Positions 21,149-29,234 of a stretch of DNA of 34,936 nt are shown here, in pieces. Both the position numbers and the translations under genes were made by a program. The stretch is from Pseudonocardiales bacterium (GTDB lineage Bacteria; Actinomycetota; Actinomycetes; Mycobacteriales; Jatrophihabitantaceae), in contig JAVEES010000019.1 in the NCBI GenBank assembly GCA_030840285.1, forward strand, positions 1-34,936. The letters run 5' to 3'. The first letter of the stretch is position 1, and every line of letters starts with the position of its first letter. Below the pieces are notes generated by a model. It was not told where the DNA came from, did no database searches, and saw nothing but the letters and a program-made list of their open reading frames with translations.

Positions 21149-21586
21149 TCAGCGAGCGGCCTTTCGGGCCGGCGCCTTCCGTGCCGCGGCCTTCTTGGCC
21201 GGCGCCTTCGCGGCAGCACTTACCTTCTTGGCAGCGCTGACCTTCTTGGCAGGCGTCTTGCGTGCGGGCGTTGTCTTTGCAGCTGTCTTCTTCGCAGCTG
21301 ACTTCTTCGCAGGTGCCTTCGCGGCAGCGGTCGCCTTCTTGACGGGAGCCTTCTTTGCCACCGCTTTCTTCACAGCGCTGACCTTCTTGGCCGCGGTCTT
21401 CTTTATCGCGGCGGTCTTCTTCGCGGCAGTCTTCTTCGCCGGAGCCTTCGTGGCAACCTTCTTCGCTGGTGCGGCCTTCTTGGCGGCAACCTTCTTAGCA
21501 GGGGCAGTCTTCTTGGCAGCGGCCTTGCGCGCGGGCGCCGCCTTCTTTGCCGGTGCCTTGCGTGTGGTGCGGGACGGTGAGGTCAT
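21149..21586 (-). CDS. Histone H1-like Lys/Ala/Pro-rich protein (AAKK/PAKK repeats)
   Basis: MTSPSRTTRKAPAKKAAPARKAAAKKTAPAKKVAAKK...; good RBS AGGAGG upstream. Confidence 0.85.
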   Translation of the reverse strand: MTSPSRTTRKAPAKKAAPARKAAAKKTAPAKKVAAKKAAPAKKVATKAPAKKTAAKKTAAIKKTAAKKVSAVKKAVAKKAPVKKATAAAKAPAKKSAAKKTAAKTTPARKTPAKKVSAAKKVSAAAKAPAKKAAARKAPARKAAR

Positions 21587-21602
21587 GCTGTGCCTCCTAG
21601 TG

Positions 21603-21625
21603 GTCCACTGATGACAACAGTGGAC
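21603..21625. repeat. Inverted repeat GTCCACTG-n7-CAGTGGAC upstream of the H1-like gene
   Basis: Perfect 8-bp arms, 17 bp from the ATG, immediately 5' of the RBS. Confidence 0.6.
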
Positions 21626-21716
21626 GATGTGGGGAACCACTCTTCAACGAGCCACGCCGTAGCGTCGCGGTGAAAATACCGAGCCGATCGCATGCCCCCG
21701 GGCTTGCGGAGTGGCA

Positions 21717-21914
21717 TCACTGGTCACCGTCCCACGCGGAATCCTCTGCGTCGTAACGGCGTTCTCGTTCGGCGATGGTGTCGAGCGCGCGCTCGGCAGC
21801 TGCCACGGAGTCGAACGGTCCGATGCGGTTACGACTACCGCATCCAGCGAACGGCTCGACAGCGTGGTGATCCAGGCAGAACCAGAACGTCGACTCCTGA
21901 TCGGTGGTGCTCAC
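21717..21914 (-). CDS. Small conserved actinobacterial protein (FWFCLDHHAVE...CGSRNRIGPF...)
   Basis: 65 aa ORF with FWFCLxHHxVE and R(I/M)GP(F/Y) pattern recalled from mycobacterial small proteins. Confidence 0.65.
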   Translation of the reverse strand: MSTTDQESTFWFCLDHHAVEPFAGCGSRNRIGPFDSVAAAERALDTIAERERRYDAEDSAWDGDQ

Positions 21915-22118
21915 AGCTGCTCCCTGATGTCATTGGCGTGAAGATCGTGACTCGTATCGGGACGGTATGCAACTGCTTCCGGCAAGAGCGTCCCGGCAAC
22001 AGTTGCTGCGATACTTGAGAGAGGTCACCCGCCGATCGAGATCGGCCTTGTTTCATAAGGCTATTGCGGCGCCCAGGTCCGACCGGGCGGTCGATGGGCA
22101 ACGAAAAGCTTGATGACA

Positions 22119-22518
22119 GACGAGCCGGTCTCTAAGCCGGGTCCTGTACCGGAGCCGGGGCTCCGGTGGCGACCATCCATCTCGGCCTACCGTTGCCGGC
22201 AGGCTCTAGCGGTCTACCCGCAGACTCGGACGAGCAGTCCTCAATCATCTGCGCAGGCCGTCGGCACGCCGTCGGCCCTCTTGACCTTGCTCCGGGTGGG
22301 GTTTACCTAGCCGCTCCGGTCACCCGGAACGCTGGTGGTCTCTTACACCACCGTTTCACCCTTACCCGGCCGCAGCGAACTGCTGACCGGGCGGTTTGTT
22401 TTCTGTGGCACTGTCCCGCGGGTCACCCCGGGTTGCCGTTAACAACCACCCTGCTCTGTGGAGCCCGGACTTTCCTCGGCAGTCCCAAGGACTGACGCGG
22501 TCGCCCGACCGACTCGTC
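22119..22518 (-). ncRNA. rnpB: RNase P RNA, bacterial type A
   Basis: Reverse strand contains GAGGAAAGTCCGGGCTCC, ACAGAAAACAAACCGCC, GGTAAGGGTGAAACGGTG and terminal P1 pairing GACGAGTCGGTC / GACCGGCTCGTC. Confidence 0.95.
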
Positions 22519-22528
22519 TGTGTTCACC

Positions 22529-22534
22529 ATGATA
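22529..22534 (-). promoter_or_regulatory. Candidate -10 element for rnpB (TATCAT on minus strand)
   Basis: Located about 10 nt upstream of the predicted rnpB 5' end. Confidence 0.4.
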
Positions 22535-22585
22535 GCCGGGCAGACGGCGGTGATTCGCCGGTCGAATGTCGGCCGCTAGCCTTGC

Positions 22586-23359
22586 GTGGTGACCCACGCC
22601 AGCCCGCTCGACCTCATCGTCGGCGCGGGGGCCGGGGTGGTTGCCGGTTGGGTCAATGCGGTTGCCGGCGGCGGCTCGCTCATCCTCTACCCGGCACTCG
22701 TGGGGCTAGGGCTTCCTAGCGTGGCCGCCAACGTGACCAACTCGGTCGCGCTGTGGCCTGGCTATGCCGGCAACATCGTAGGACTCGGACCGATCGTTCG
22801 TGACAACGCTTTCGAAATCCGCCGGTTGACCATCCCGGCGGTTGTCGGAGCGACCGCCGGTTGCATAGTGCTCCTCATTACTCCGGGCAGGGCCTTCGAT
22901 GTTCTGGTGCCGTTTCTGGTGATCGCGGCAAGCCTGTTGCTGGCGGCGCAACCCAGACTGAAAGACGCCGTGAGTGTGGAGCACGGGCAGCACCCGAGCA
23001 CGCTGCTGATCACGACCGGCCTGGCTGCGGTGTACGGGGGATATTTCGGCGGCGGCCTCGGTGTGATCCTGTTGGCGGTTCTGGGCCTTACGCTCGGCTC
23101 CGGCCTGCGCGTTGCGAACGCGATCAAGGGTGGCCTGTCCCTGCTGATCAACAGCGTCTCGGTACTGATCTTCGCTCTGTTCGGTCCGGTGAACTGGCTG
23201 CTCGTCGCCGCGATCGCGCCCGCCTCTCTGGCGGGTGGCCTGATCGGCGGCCGATTTGCGGCCCGGATCGACGAGCGTGCGCTGCGGTTCGTCGTGGTGA
23301 GCTTCGGTCTCGCGGTCGGCGTCTGGCTCGGCATCGGCGCCATGGGAAGAACCGCATGA
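22586..23359 (+). CDS. TauE/SafE family sulfite exporter-like membrane protein
   Basis: AGVVAGWVNAVAGGGSLILYPALVGLGLPSVAANVTNSVALWPG; multi-TM. Confidence 0.9.
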   Translation: MVTHASPLDLIVGAGAGVVAGWVNAVAGGGSLILYPALVGLGLPSVAANVTNSVALWPGYAGNIVGLGPIVRDNAFEIRRLTIPAVVGATAGCIVLLITPGRAFDVLVPFLVIAASLLLAAQPRLKDAVSVEHGQHPSTLLITTGLAAVYGGYFGGGLGVILLAVLGLTLGSGLRVANAIKGGLSLLINSVSVLIFALFGPVNWLLVAAIAPASLAGGLIGGRFAARIDERALRFVVVSFGLAVGVWLGIGAMGRTA

Positions 23360-23520
23360 GTGAGCATCGCAGCGAGGGACGAGCGAGGAGCGGAGCGAAT
23401 CAGGCGATGAGCGCTCGCGCGAAGAGCAGGGCAGAGATGAGTGAGCATCGCAGCGAGGGACGAGCGAGGAGCGGAGCGAATCCAGCAGTGAGCGCTCGCG
23501 CGAAGAGCCGTCCATCATGA
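23356..23520 (+). repeat. Two tandem 80/81-bp direct repeats that remain open as a 54-codon ORF
   Basis: Units at 23356-23436 and 23437-23516, first 45 nt identical; encodes MSEHRSEGRARSGANQAMSARAKSRAE / MSEHRSEGRARSGANPAVSARAKSRPS*. Confidence 0.9.
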
Positions 23521-24764
23521 GTGAGCATGCTCAATTGCTGCTCGGGCTGATCCTGATCGCCGCCTGCCTGGCCGCCGCGGTCGTCCATCCGTTCGGGGTT
23601 CGCGAAGCGGTCATAGCCATTCCGTGCGCCGGTCTGGCCCTGCTACTGGGCGCGACGTCATGGACGACGGCACAGCATTCGATACGAGGGCTGCTGCCGA
23701 CGGTCGCTTTCCTGGCAGCAATTCTCGCCTTCGGACAGCTCTGCGCAACGGACGGGGTTTTCTCGTATTTGGGCAGCATCGTGGCGCATCGGAGTAACGG
23801 TGTGCCAACGCGCCTCCTGGTTCTCGTGGTGGTGCTCGCGGCGCTGGTCACCGCCACGCTGACTCTGGACGCGACGGTGGTACTGGTCACCCCGGTCGTG
23901 CTGGCAACTACCGCTCGGCTGTCCGTGCCGAACCGGCCGCACAGCTATGCCTGTGCACACCTGGCGAATTCCGGCTCGCTGCTGCTGCCGGTCTCGAACC
24001 TCACCAACCTGCTCGCCTTTTCTGCCAGCGGTCTTTCCTTCGCACGCTTCGCCGCGGTGATGACCGCACCATGGCTGCTCGCCTGCACCCTGGACTGGGC
24101 GGGACTGCGGATCGCGTTCCGACGCGATTTGGCTACTGTCGTCGAGCACCATCCGCCCTTGGCACAAGCGCCGCGGTATTCACTTGCTGTGCTGGCCTTG
24201 ACCGTTGTCGGCTTCGGTGCGAGCACGGCGGTCAGCATCTCGCCGGCGTGGGCTGCGCTGGCCGGTTGCCTCGCGCTGGCGATACCCCAGTTGCGTCGCC
24301 GCGAAGCGTCGCCATGGTCGCTGCTCAAGTCGGCAAGTCTCGGGTTCTGCGCATTCGTTCTCTGCATGGGCATGCTCGTCGCCGGCGTGCTCGAGCATGG
24401 GGTCGAAAGCGGGCTGAGGCACCTCATCCCGTCCGGCACCGGACTCTTAGCCCTGCTGGGCGTGGCGTTTGTGGCTGCCGTGCTTTCCAATCTCGCGAAC
24501 AACCTGCCCAGCACGCTCGCTCTGTTGCCGTTGGTCAGCGGTTCACCGCTGGCCGTTCTCGCAGTGCTGGTCGGTGTCAACATCGGTCCCAACGCGACCT
24601 ATCCGGGCTCGCTGGCGACCCTCTTGTGGCGTCGCAGCCTTGCGCCGCCGGATAAGCCACGGGCACTTGAGTTTCATGCACTCGGCCTGCTGTCCACGCC
24701 GATCATCGTCGCCGCCGTCACGACCATGCTGTGGCTGGTGGCTGCTCCATTGGGCCTGCGCTGA
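23517..24764 (+). CDS. ArsB/SLC13-like permease
   Basis: Multi-TM; LDATVVLVTPVVLATT and NLANNLPSTLALLPL typical of ArsB/NhaD-like ion transporters. Confidence 0.82.
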   Translation: MSEHAQLLLGLILIAACLAAAVVHPFGVREAVIAIPCAGLALLLGATSWTTAQHSIRGLLPTVAFLAAILAFGQLCATDGVFSYLGSIVAHRSNGVPTRLLVLVVVLAALVTATLTLDATVVLVTPVVLATTARLSVPNRPHSYACAHLANSGSLLLPVSNLTNLLAFSASGLSFARFAAVMTAPWLLACTLDWAGLRIAFRRDLATVVEHHPPLAQAPRYSLAVLALTVVGFGASTAVSISPAWAALAGCLALAIPQLRRREASPWSLLKSASLGFCAFVLCMGMLVAGVLEHGVESGLRHLIPSGTGLLALLGVAFVAAVLSNLANNLPSTLALLPLVSGSPLAVLAVLVGVNIGPNATYPGSLATLLWRRSLAPPDKPRALEFHALGLLSTPIIVAAVTTMLWLVAAPLGLR

Positions 24765-24799
24765 ACGGTTCTCCTTAGACGCGGCTGCGACAGTGCGAG

Positions 24800-25975
24800 T
24801 CAGAGATGTGCGGCGTCGTTGAACGAGCGCAGTGTCAAGGGCCCATCGGCGAAGTAGTCGATGACGCTGATGGAAGCCGGCGACAGGAACATCCGATGCA
24901 ATGCGGCGGGCGGCGCGTCCAGCGCCAGCCGGACCAATACCTTGATCGGCGTCACGTGCGAGATCACCGCCACCGTGCGACCCGCGTGGGCGGCCAGCAC
25001 TCGATCCCTCGCGCGGCGGACCCGGCGCGTGACCTGTTCGAAGGATTCACCGCCGGGCGGAGCTACCGCGGGGTCGGCGAGCCAGCGGGCCAAGTCGCCG
25101 GGCCAGCGCTGCTGCACCTCGGCATAGGTGAGCCCATCCCATTCGCCGAAGTCGGTTTCCACAAAGTCGTTGGAAACCTCGGCTTTCAGACCGAGCAGGT
25201 CCGCCACTGCCTGGGCAGTCTGGCGGGCTCGGCGCAGCGGCGAGGTAACGACAGCGTCGACCGGGCCGAGTTCGGCCACGCGCCGCGCCGCGCGGGCTGC
25301 CTGATCGATGCCCGCCGTTACCAACTCGGCGTCCGAACGTCCGGCAAAGCGCTTTGCCAGCGTGTATTCGGTGACGCCATGGCGCAGCAGGATCAGCCGG
25401 GTCGGCGTGCTGTCCGGCGGCACCCAAGCGTTCTGAGGAGTCGGCTGCAGCACCGTCGCCTCGGCGGAGGAGAAATCGAGTTGTTCATCCCCGACGTCGA
25501 CCGCGGCTTCTTGCGTGGGACGAGGAATGGTCGCGGTCGAAGCAAAAGACTTCAGAGGCTTGCCGGCCGCGGCATCCATCGCCTCGTTGGCCAGCCGATC
25601 GGCGTACTTGTTCTGTTCCCTGGGAATCCAGGTGAAAGTGACCTCATCGAAGCTGCGAACCAGCTCGGAGGCTTGCCGCGCCAGCGGGCGCATCGACGGA
25701 TGCTTCACCTGCCAGCGTCCAGACATCTGCTCGACGACGAGCTTCGAGTCCATCCGGACGGCGACCTTGCTGGCACCGAGTTCGCGTGCGGCGCTGAGCC
25801 CGGCAAGCAGGCCCTGGTACTCGGCAACGTTGTTGGTCTCCACGCCGACCGACTGCTTGCGTTCAGCCAGCACCTCGCCCGTGCTCGCATCGATGACCAC
25901 GGCGCCGTAGCCGGCCGGACCGGGATTGCCGCGCGACCCGCCGTCGGCCTCGACGATGACGGCGAGATCGCTCAC
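24800..25975 (-). CDS. Bifunctional RNase H / acid phosphatase (CobC-like histidine phosphatase)
   Basis: VEADGGSRGNPGPAGYGAVV RNase HI start; C-terminal LILLRHGVTEYTLAKRFAGRSD phosphatase; GTG at 25975. Confidence 0.93.
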   Translation of the reverse strand: MSDLAVIVEADGGSRGNPGPAGYGAVVIDASTGEVLAERKQSVGVETNNVAEYQGLLAGLSAARELGASKVAVRMDSKLVVEQMSGRWQVKHPSMRPLARQASELVRSFDEVTFTWIPREQNKYADRLANEAMDAAAGKPLKSFASTATIPRPTQEAAVDVGDEQLDFSSAEATVLQPTPQNAWVPPDSTPTRLILLRHGVTEYTLAKRFAGRSDAELVTAGIDQAARAARRVAELGPVDAVVTSPLRRARQTAQAVADLLGLKAEVSNDFVETDFGEWDGLTYAEVQQRWPGDLARWLADPAVAPPGGESFEQVTRRVRRARDRVLAAHAGRTVAVISHVTPIKVLVRLALDAPPAALHRMFLSPASISVIDYFADGPLTLRSFNDAAHL

Positions 25976-26712
25976 AGGCCGGACTCGTGCGTGCGGACGA
26001 GGATCCGCCTGCAGTTCTCGCAACGCAGTACCTGATCGGGCTTGGCGTTGCGCACCTCGGACAGCTCGTTGCCCGCAAGCTCCAGGCGGCATCCCTCGCA
26101 CCGGCGTTGATGCAACTCGGCCGCTCCGACACCACCGCTGACCTCGCGGATCTTGTCGTAGAGGGCTAGCAGATCGCCGGGCAGCTGCGCGGCCAATTCA
26201 TCGCGCTGCGCTCGCCGCTTGTGCTCGGCATCGTCCAGCTCGGCGAAGACCTCGTCGCGGGCTGCCTCGGCCGCGCTCCGCTCGGTCGCGATGCCCGCCG
26301 CCACCTGGCTCAACTCCAGCACGCGAGCATCGGCGGCTTCGCGCGCTTCCATCAGCTGGAGCAACTCGTCCTCGAGAACGGACTGCCGACGCGCCAATGA
26401 CGTGACCTCGTGTTGCAGCCCGGTGATCTCCTTCGCGGGCACGCCGGCAGCAGTCATCCGAGCCTGGTCCCGGTCGGCCCGCAGCCGAACCGTGTCTATG
26501 TCGGCTTCTAGCCGACGCTGCTCGGCTGCCAGGTCGGCAACGCTCGTCTCTGCCTCGACCAGCTGGCCGCGCAGTTCGCTCGCCCGCCGCTCGCAGTCGG
26601 CGATGGTCGCCAGCTCGGGCAGCGAACGACGACGGTGCGACAGCTGGTTCAGCACGGTGTCGACGTCCTGCAGCTCGAGCAGGCGGAGCTGGACGAACGG
26701 ATCTGCGATCAC
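25972..26712 (-). CDS. Coiled-coil zinc-ribbon protein (C4-type, DUF164-like)
   Basis: Coiled coil followed by CEGCRLEL...LRCENCRRILV; overlaps next gene by 4 bp. Confidence 0.9.
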   Translation of the reverse strand: MIADPFVQLRLLELQDVDTVLNQLSHRRRSLPELATIADCERRASELRGQLVEAETSVADLAAEQRRLEADIDTVRLRADRDQARMTAAGVPAKEITGLQHEVTSLARRQSVLEDELLQLMEAREAADARVLELSQVAAGIATERSAAEAARDEVFAELDDAEHKRRAQRDELAAQLPGDLLALYDKIREVSGGVGAAELHQRRCEGCRLELAGNELSEVRNAKPDQVLRCENCRRILVRTHESGL

Positions 26713-26722
26713 GCGCTACACC

Positions 26723-27865
26723 CTAGTGGTCGTGGATCTGCCAGGGATCGGTGACGATGCCCGAGACGCTCACGTCCAACGTCCCGTCGAAGTGATCGGT
26801 GAGGCGCCGGGCCAGCACCGGCAACCAGACGGCCTCGGTGGCGTAGTGCGTTGCGTCCAGCAGTGCCATCGCCGGCTCGTCCGATATGGCACCGCGCTCG
26901 GCGACCGCTTCCAGGGTGCTGTGGTGTTTCAGGTCAGCCGTCAGATACGCGTCCGCGCCGGACCGGCGAGCGAGATCGGCGTAGCCCGCACCCGATCCAC
27001 CACAGACCGCGACGGTCCGCACGATTCGATCGGGATCGCCGGCGGCCCTCACCCCCACGCCGGTGCGAGGCAATCTGCGTGTCACCTCGGCGGTGAATTC
27101 CCGCAGAGTCAGCTCTGCCGGCAGCCGACCGATCCTGCCGGTCCCGGTCGCAGCGTCCAGCGTGGCCTGCTCGGTGAGCTCGAAGGCGACCTCTTCATAC
27201 GGGTGGGCCCGGCGCATGGCGGCGATAACGGCCTCGCGCCTGGCTCGCGGGAGCACCATCGAAACCCGGACCTCTCGCTTGCGGCTCAGCGTGCCGATCT
27301 CGCCGTCGAAGGGCGCGGCGCCGGCCAGTGGCCGGAAGGTGCCCTCGCCCTCGACGCTGAAGGTGCAGCGGTCATAGTTCCCGACGGCACCTGCCCCTGC
27401 CTCGGCCAGCGCGTCGATGAGCCCAGGCAGGTGATCGGCGGGCACGAATACCGCAAGCTGATCCAGCTCGGCGGTAGGCCCTGGTTCTAGTGGTTGGACG
27501 TCCTGCAGGCCAAGCGCGTCCGCGAGGGCGGCGGACACCCCGAACTCCGCGACATCGGCGTTGGTGTGCGCCACAAAGTGAGCGAGGCCGGCCCGGACCA
27601 TGCTGTGCAGCATCGATCCCTTGGGATCCGTCGTGGCGATCGAGTGCACCGGCGAGAGCAGCAGCGGATGGTGGGTGAGCAAGAGCTGGCAGCCCGACTC
27701 GATCGCCTCGGCGACGGTGAGCGGGAGGCAGTCCACTGCCAGCAGGACTCTGCTTATCGACTCGCGAGGATCGCCGCAGGTCAGCCCGACCGAATCCCAA
27801 CGCTCCGCGGTAGCCGGTGGATACCAGGAATCCAGCACGGCGATGACCTCGGCGAGTGACGGCAC
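26723..27865 (-). CDS. Nif3-like dinuclear metal center hexameric protein
   Basis: WDSVGLTCGDP, LLLTHHPLLLSPVHSI, VAVCGGSGAGY...DAYLTADLKHH; GTG at 27865. Confidence 0.93.
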   Translation of the reverse strand: MPSLAEVIAVLDSWYPPATAERWDSVGLTCGDPRESISRVLLAVDCLPLTVAEAIESGCQLLLTHHPLLLSPVHSIATTDPKGSMLHSMVRAGLAHFVAHTNADVAEFGVSAALADALGLQDVQPLEPGPTAELDQLAVFVPADHLPGLIDALAEAGAGAVGNYDRCTFSVEGEGTFRPLAGAAPFDGEIGTLSRKREVRVSMVLPRARREAVIAAMRRAHPYEEVAFELTEQATLDAATGTGRIGRLPAELTLREFTAEVTRRLPRTGVGVRAAGDPDRIVRTVAVCGGSGAGYADLARRSGADAYLTADLKHHSTLEAVAERGAISDEPAMALLDATHYATEAVWLPVLARRLTDHFDGTLDVSVSGIVTDPWQIHDH

Positions 27866-27934
27866 GGGTGTGAACCTACCTTCCGTCCGCTGGGCAGAAG
27901 TTACGTTAAGTCTCTGTTCAAATGTGCGCCAGCT

Positions 27935-28375
27935 GTGCAATCATCTGCCGTGCTCTTTATCGACGGCGGTCTCGGCCTGATTCTTTTCGGGCTGTGGATC
28001 TTCTGCATCATCGATGTGATCACCACCGACGAGTCCCGAGTCCGCAACCTGCCGAAGGCGGTCTGGGTCCTCATCGTCCTGTTCACCTTCGATGTCGGCT
28101 CTATCGTGTGGTTGGTCGCGGGTCATCCGTGGCCCTCGGGCGCATCCCGCAGCTTGCCGTACAAGGGAAACACCGGACAGCCGCCCGTCAGTCGCTTTCC
28201 GGAATACGACCGCCCCGGGCGCTTCGCGGCGACAAACCCGGACGATGACGAGGCTTTTCTCGCGCAGGTCCGGGATCGGGCCGAACAGCAGCGGCGCGAG
28301 TACCAGGCGCGGCGCGAGGCAGAACTCGCACGTGAGCAGAACGAAGAGCGCAGGCGCCCGGACGACGAGAGCTGA
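27935..28375 (+). CDS. PLDc_N domain membrane protein (start may be GTG 27935 or GTG 27950)
   Basis: LFGLWIFCIIDVITTDESRVRNLPKAVWVLIVLFTFDVGSIVWLVAG matches PLD nuclease N-terminal pattern. Confidence 0.8.
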   Translation: MQSSAVLFIDGGLGLILFGLWIFCIIDVITTDESRVRNLPKAVWVLIVLFTFDVGSIVWLVAGHPWPSGASRSLPYKGNTGQPPVSRFPEYDRPGRFAATNPDDDEAFLAQVRDRAEQQRREYQARREAELAREQNEERRRPDDES

Positions 28376-28399
28376 GCCCGGGCTCGGAGTGCTGAAACT

Positions 28400-28419
28400 A
28401 TTCGAACTAATGTTTGAAT
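28400..28419. promoter_or_regulatory. LexA/SOS box-like palindrome ATTCGAACTAATGTTTGAAT
   Basis: Core CGAAC-TAAT-GTTTG at 28403-28416; candidate -10 TACACT at 28427-28432; ATG at 28441. Confidence 0.75.
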
Positions 28420-28440
28420 AGTGGTCTACACTTCAACGCT

Positions 28441-29070
28441 ATGTCAGCAGCGATACAAGGGTCCTTGCTGGACCTCTCTGACGACGTAACCCTGGGCGAC
28501 CTGAGCACGACGAAGCGCACCTTGCTTTCCGACGGCGCATGGCTCGATGTTCGACCCGGCTGGGTGGGTGGTGCCGCGACCCTGTTCGAGCGCCTCGCCG
28601 ACGCCGTTTCCTGGCGCGCCGAACAGCGGCCGATGTATGACCGGGTGGTCGCGGTCCCCCGGCTGCTCGCCTTCTACGGCGAAGGCCGGGCGCTGCCTCA
28701 TCCGGCGCTCGATCAGGCCAAGACGGCCCTTGACCGTCGCTACCGCGCGGAACTGTGCGAGCCCTTCCGGACAGCCGGCCTGTGCCTGTACCGAGATGGG
28801 CATGACAGCGTCGCCTGGCACGGTGACCGCATCGGCCGCGGCAACTCCGAGGACACGATGGTGGCGATCATCTCCCTCGGCGAACCACGCGCGCTGCTGC
28901 TGCGGCCTCGCGGCGGCGGCGGGACGGTGCTGCGGCACATGCTCGGCCACGGCGACCTGATCGTCATGGGCGGCAGCTGTCAACGGACGTGGGAACACGC
29001 CGTGCCGAAGACGGCAAAGCCGGTAGGTCCGCGGATCAGCGTGCAGTTCAGGCCGCGCGGAGTCGGCTGA
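28441..29070 (+). CDS. alkB: AlkB-family alpha-ketoglutarate-dependent dioxygenase (alkylation repair)
   Basis: VAWHGDRIGRG (HxD), LGHGDLIVMGGSCQRTWEHAVPK, RISVQFR. Confidence 0.9.
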   Translation: MSAAIQGSLLDLSDDVTLGDLSTTKRTLLSDGAWLDVRPGWVGGAATLFERLADAVSWRAEQRPMYDRVVAVPRLLAFYGEGRALPHPALDQAKTALDRRYRAELCEPFRTAGLCLYRDGHDSVAWHGDRIGRGNSEDTMVAIISLGEPRALLLRPRGGGGTVLRHMLGHGDLIVMGGSCQRTWEHAVPKTAKPVGPRISVQFRPRGVG

Positions 29071-29099
29071 ACCGCAACTCCGCCCTCGGCCAGTCCGCA

Positions 29100-29144
29100 A
29101 AATAGGTGTCGACACGCTGAATGGACGCGTGTCGACGCCTATTT
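29100..29144. terminator. Long inverted repeat (17 bp, one T/G pair, 11-nt loop) downstream of alkB; terminator or double operator
   Basis: AAATAGGTGTCGACACG-CTGAATGGACG-CGTGTCGACGCCTATTT. Confidence 0.6.
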
Positions 29145-29234
29145 CGGAGAATGGCGCGCCATCGGGCCCTCGACTGATTGCACAAACAATCGCTAGATTC
29201 TGCGATCAGCGACTTCCAAGGCCGAGGAGGACCG

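Noticed and set aside
21132-21611. Phe/Ala-rich plus-strand ORF (FLAGAFFATAFFTAL...) resembling a membrane protein
   Set aside because: Antisense of the Lys/Ala-rich H1-like gene; AAG codons read as CTT on the other strand
22166-22495. Plus-strand ORFs over 22110-22719
   Set aside because: They overlap the clearly identifiable rnpB RNA gene on the minus strand
22706-23518. 270-aa minus-strand ORF with repeated SLRSSLVPRCDAHS segments
   Set aside because: Antisense shadow of the TauE gene plus the tandem repeats; no plausible start or function
23356-23520. Tandem repeats considered as a CRISPR array
   Set aside because: Only two 80/81-bp adjacent units, no spacers, no cas genes
29176-29191. 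GATTG-CACAAA-CAATC small inverted repeat upstream of the SARP-type gene
   Set aside because: 5-bp arms only; could occur by chance, not enough for a regulatory call
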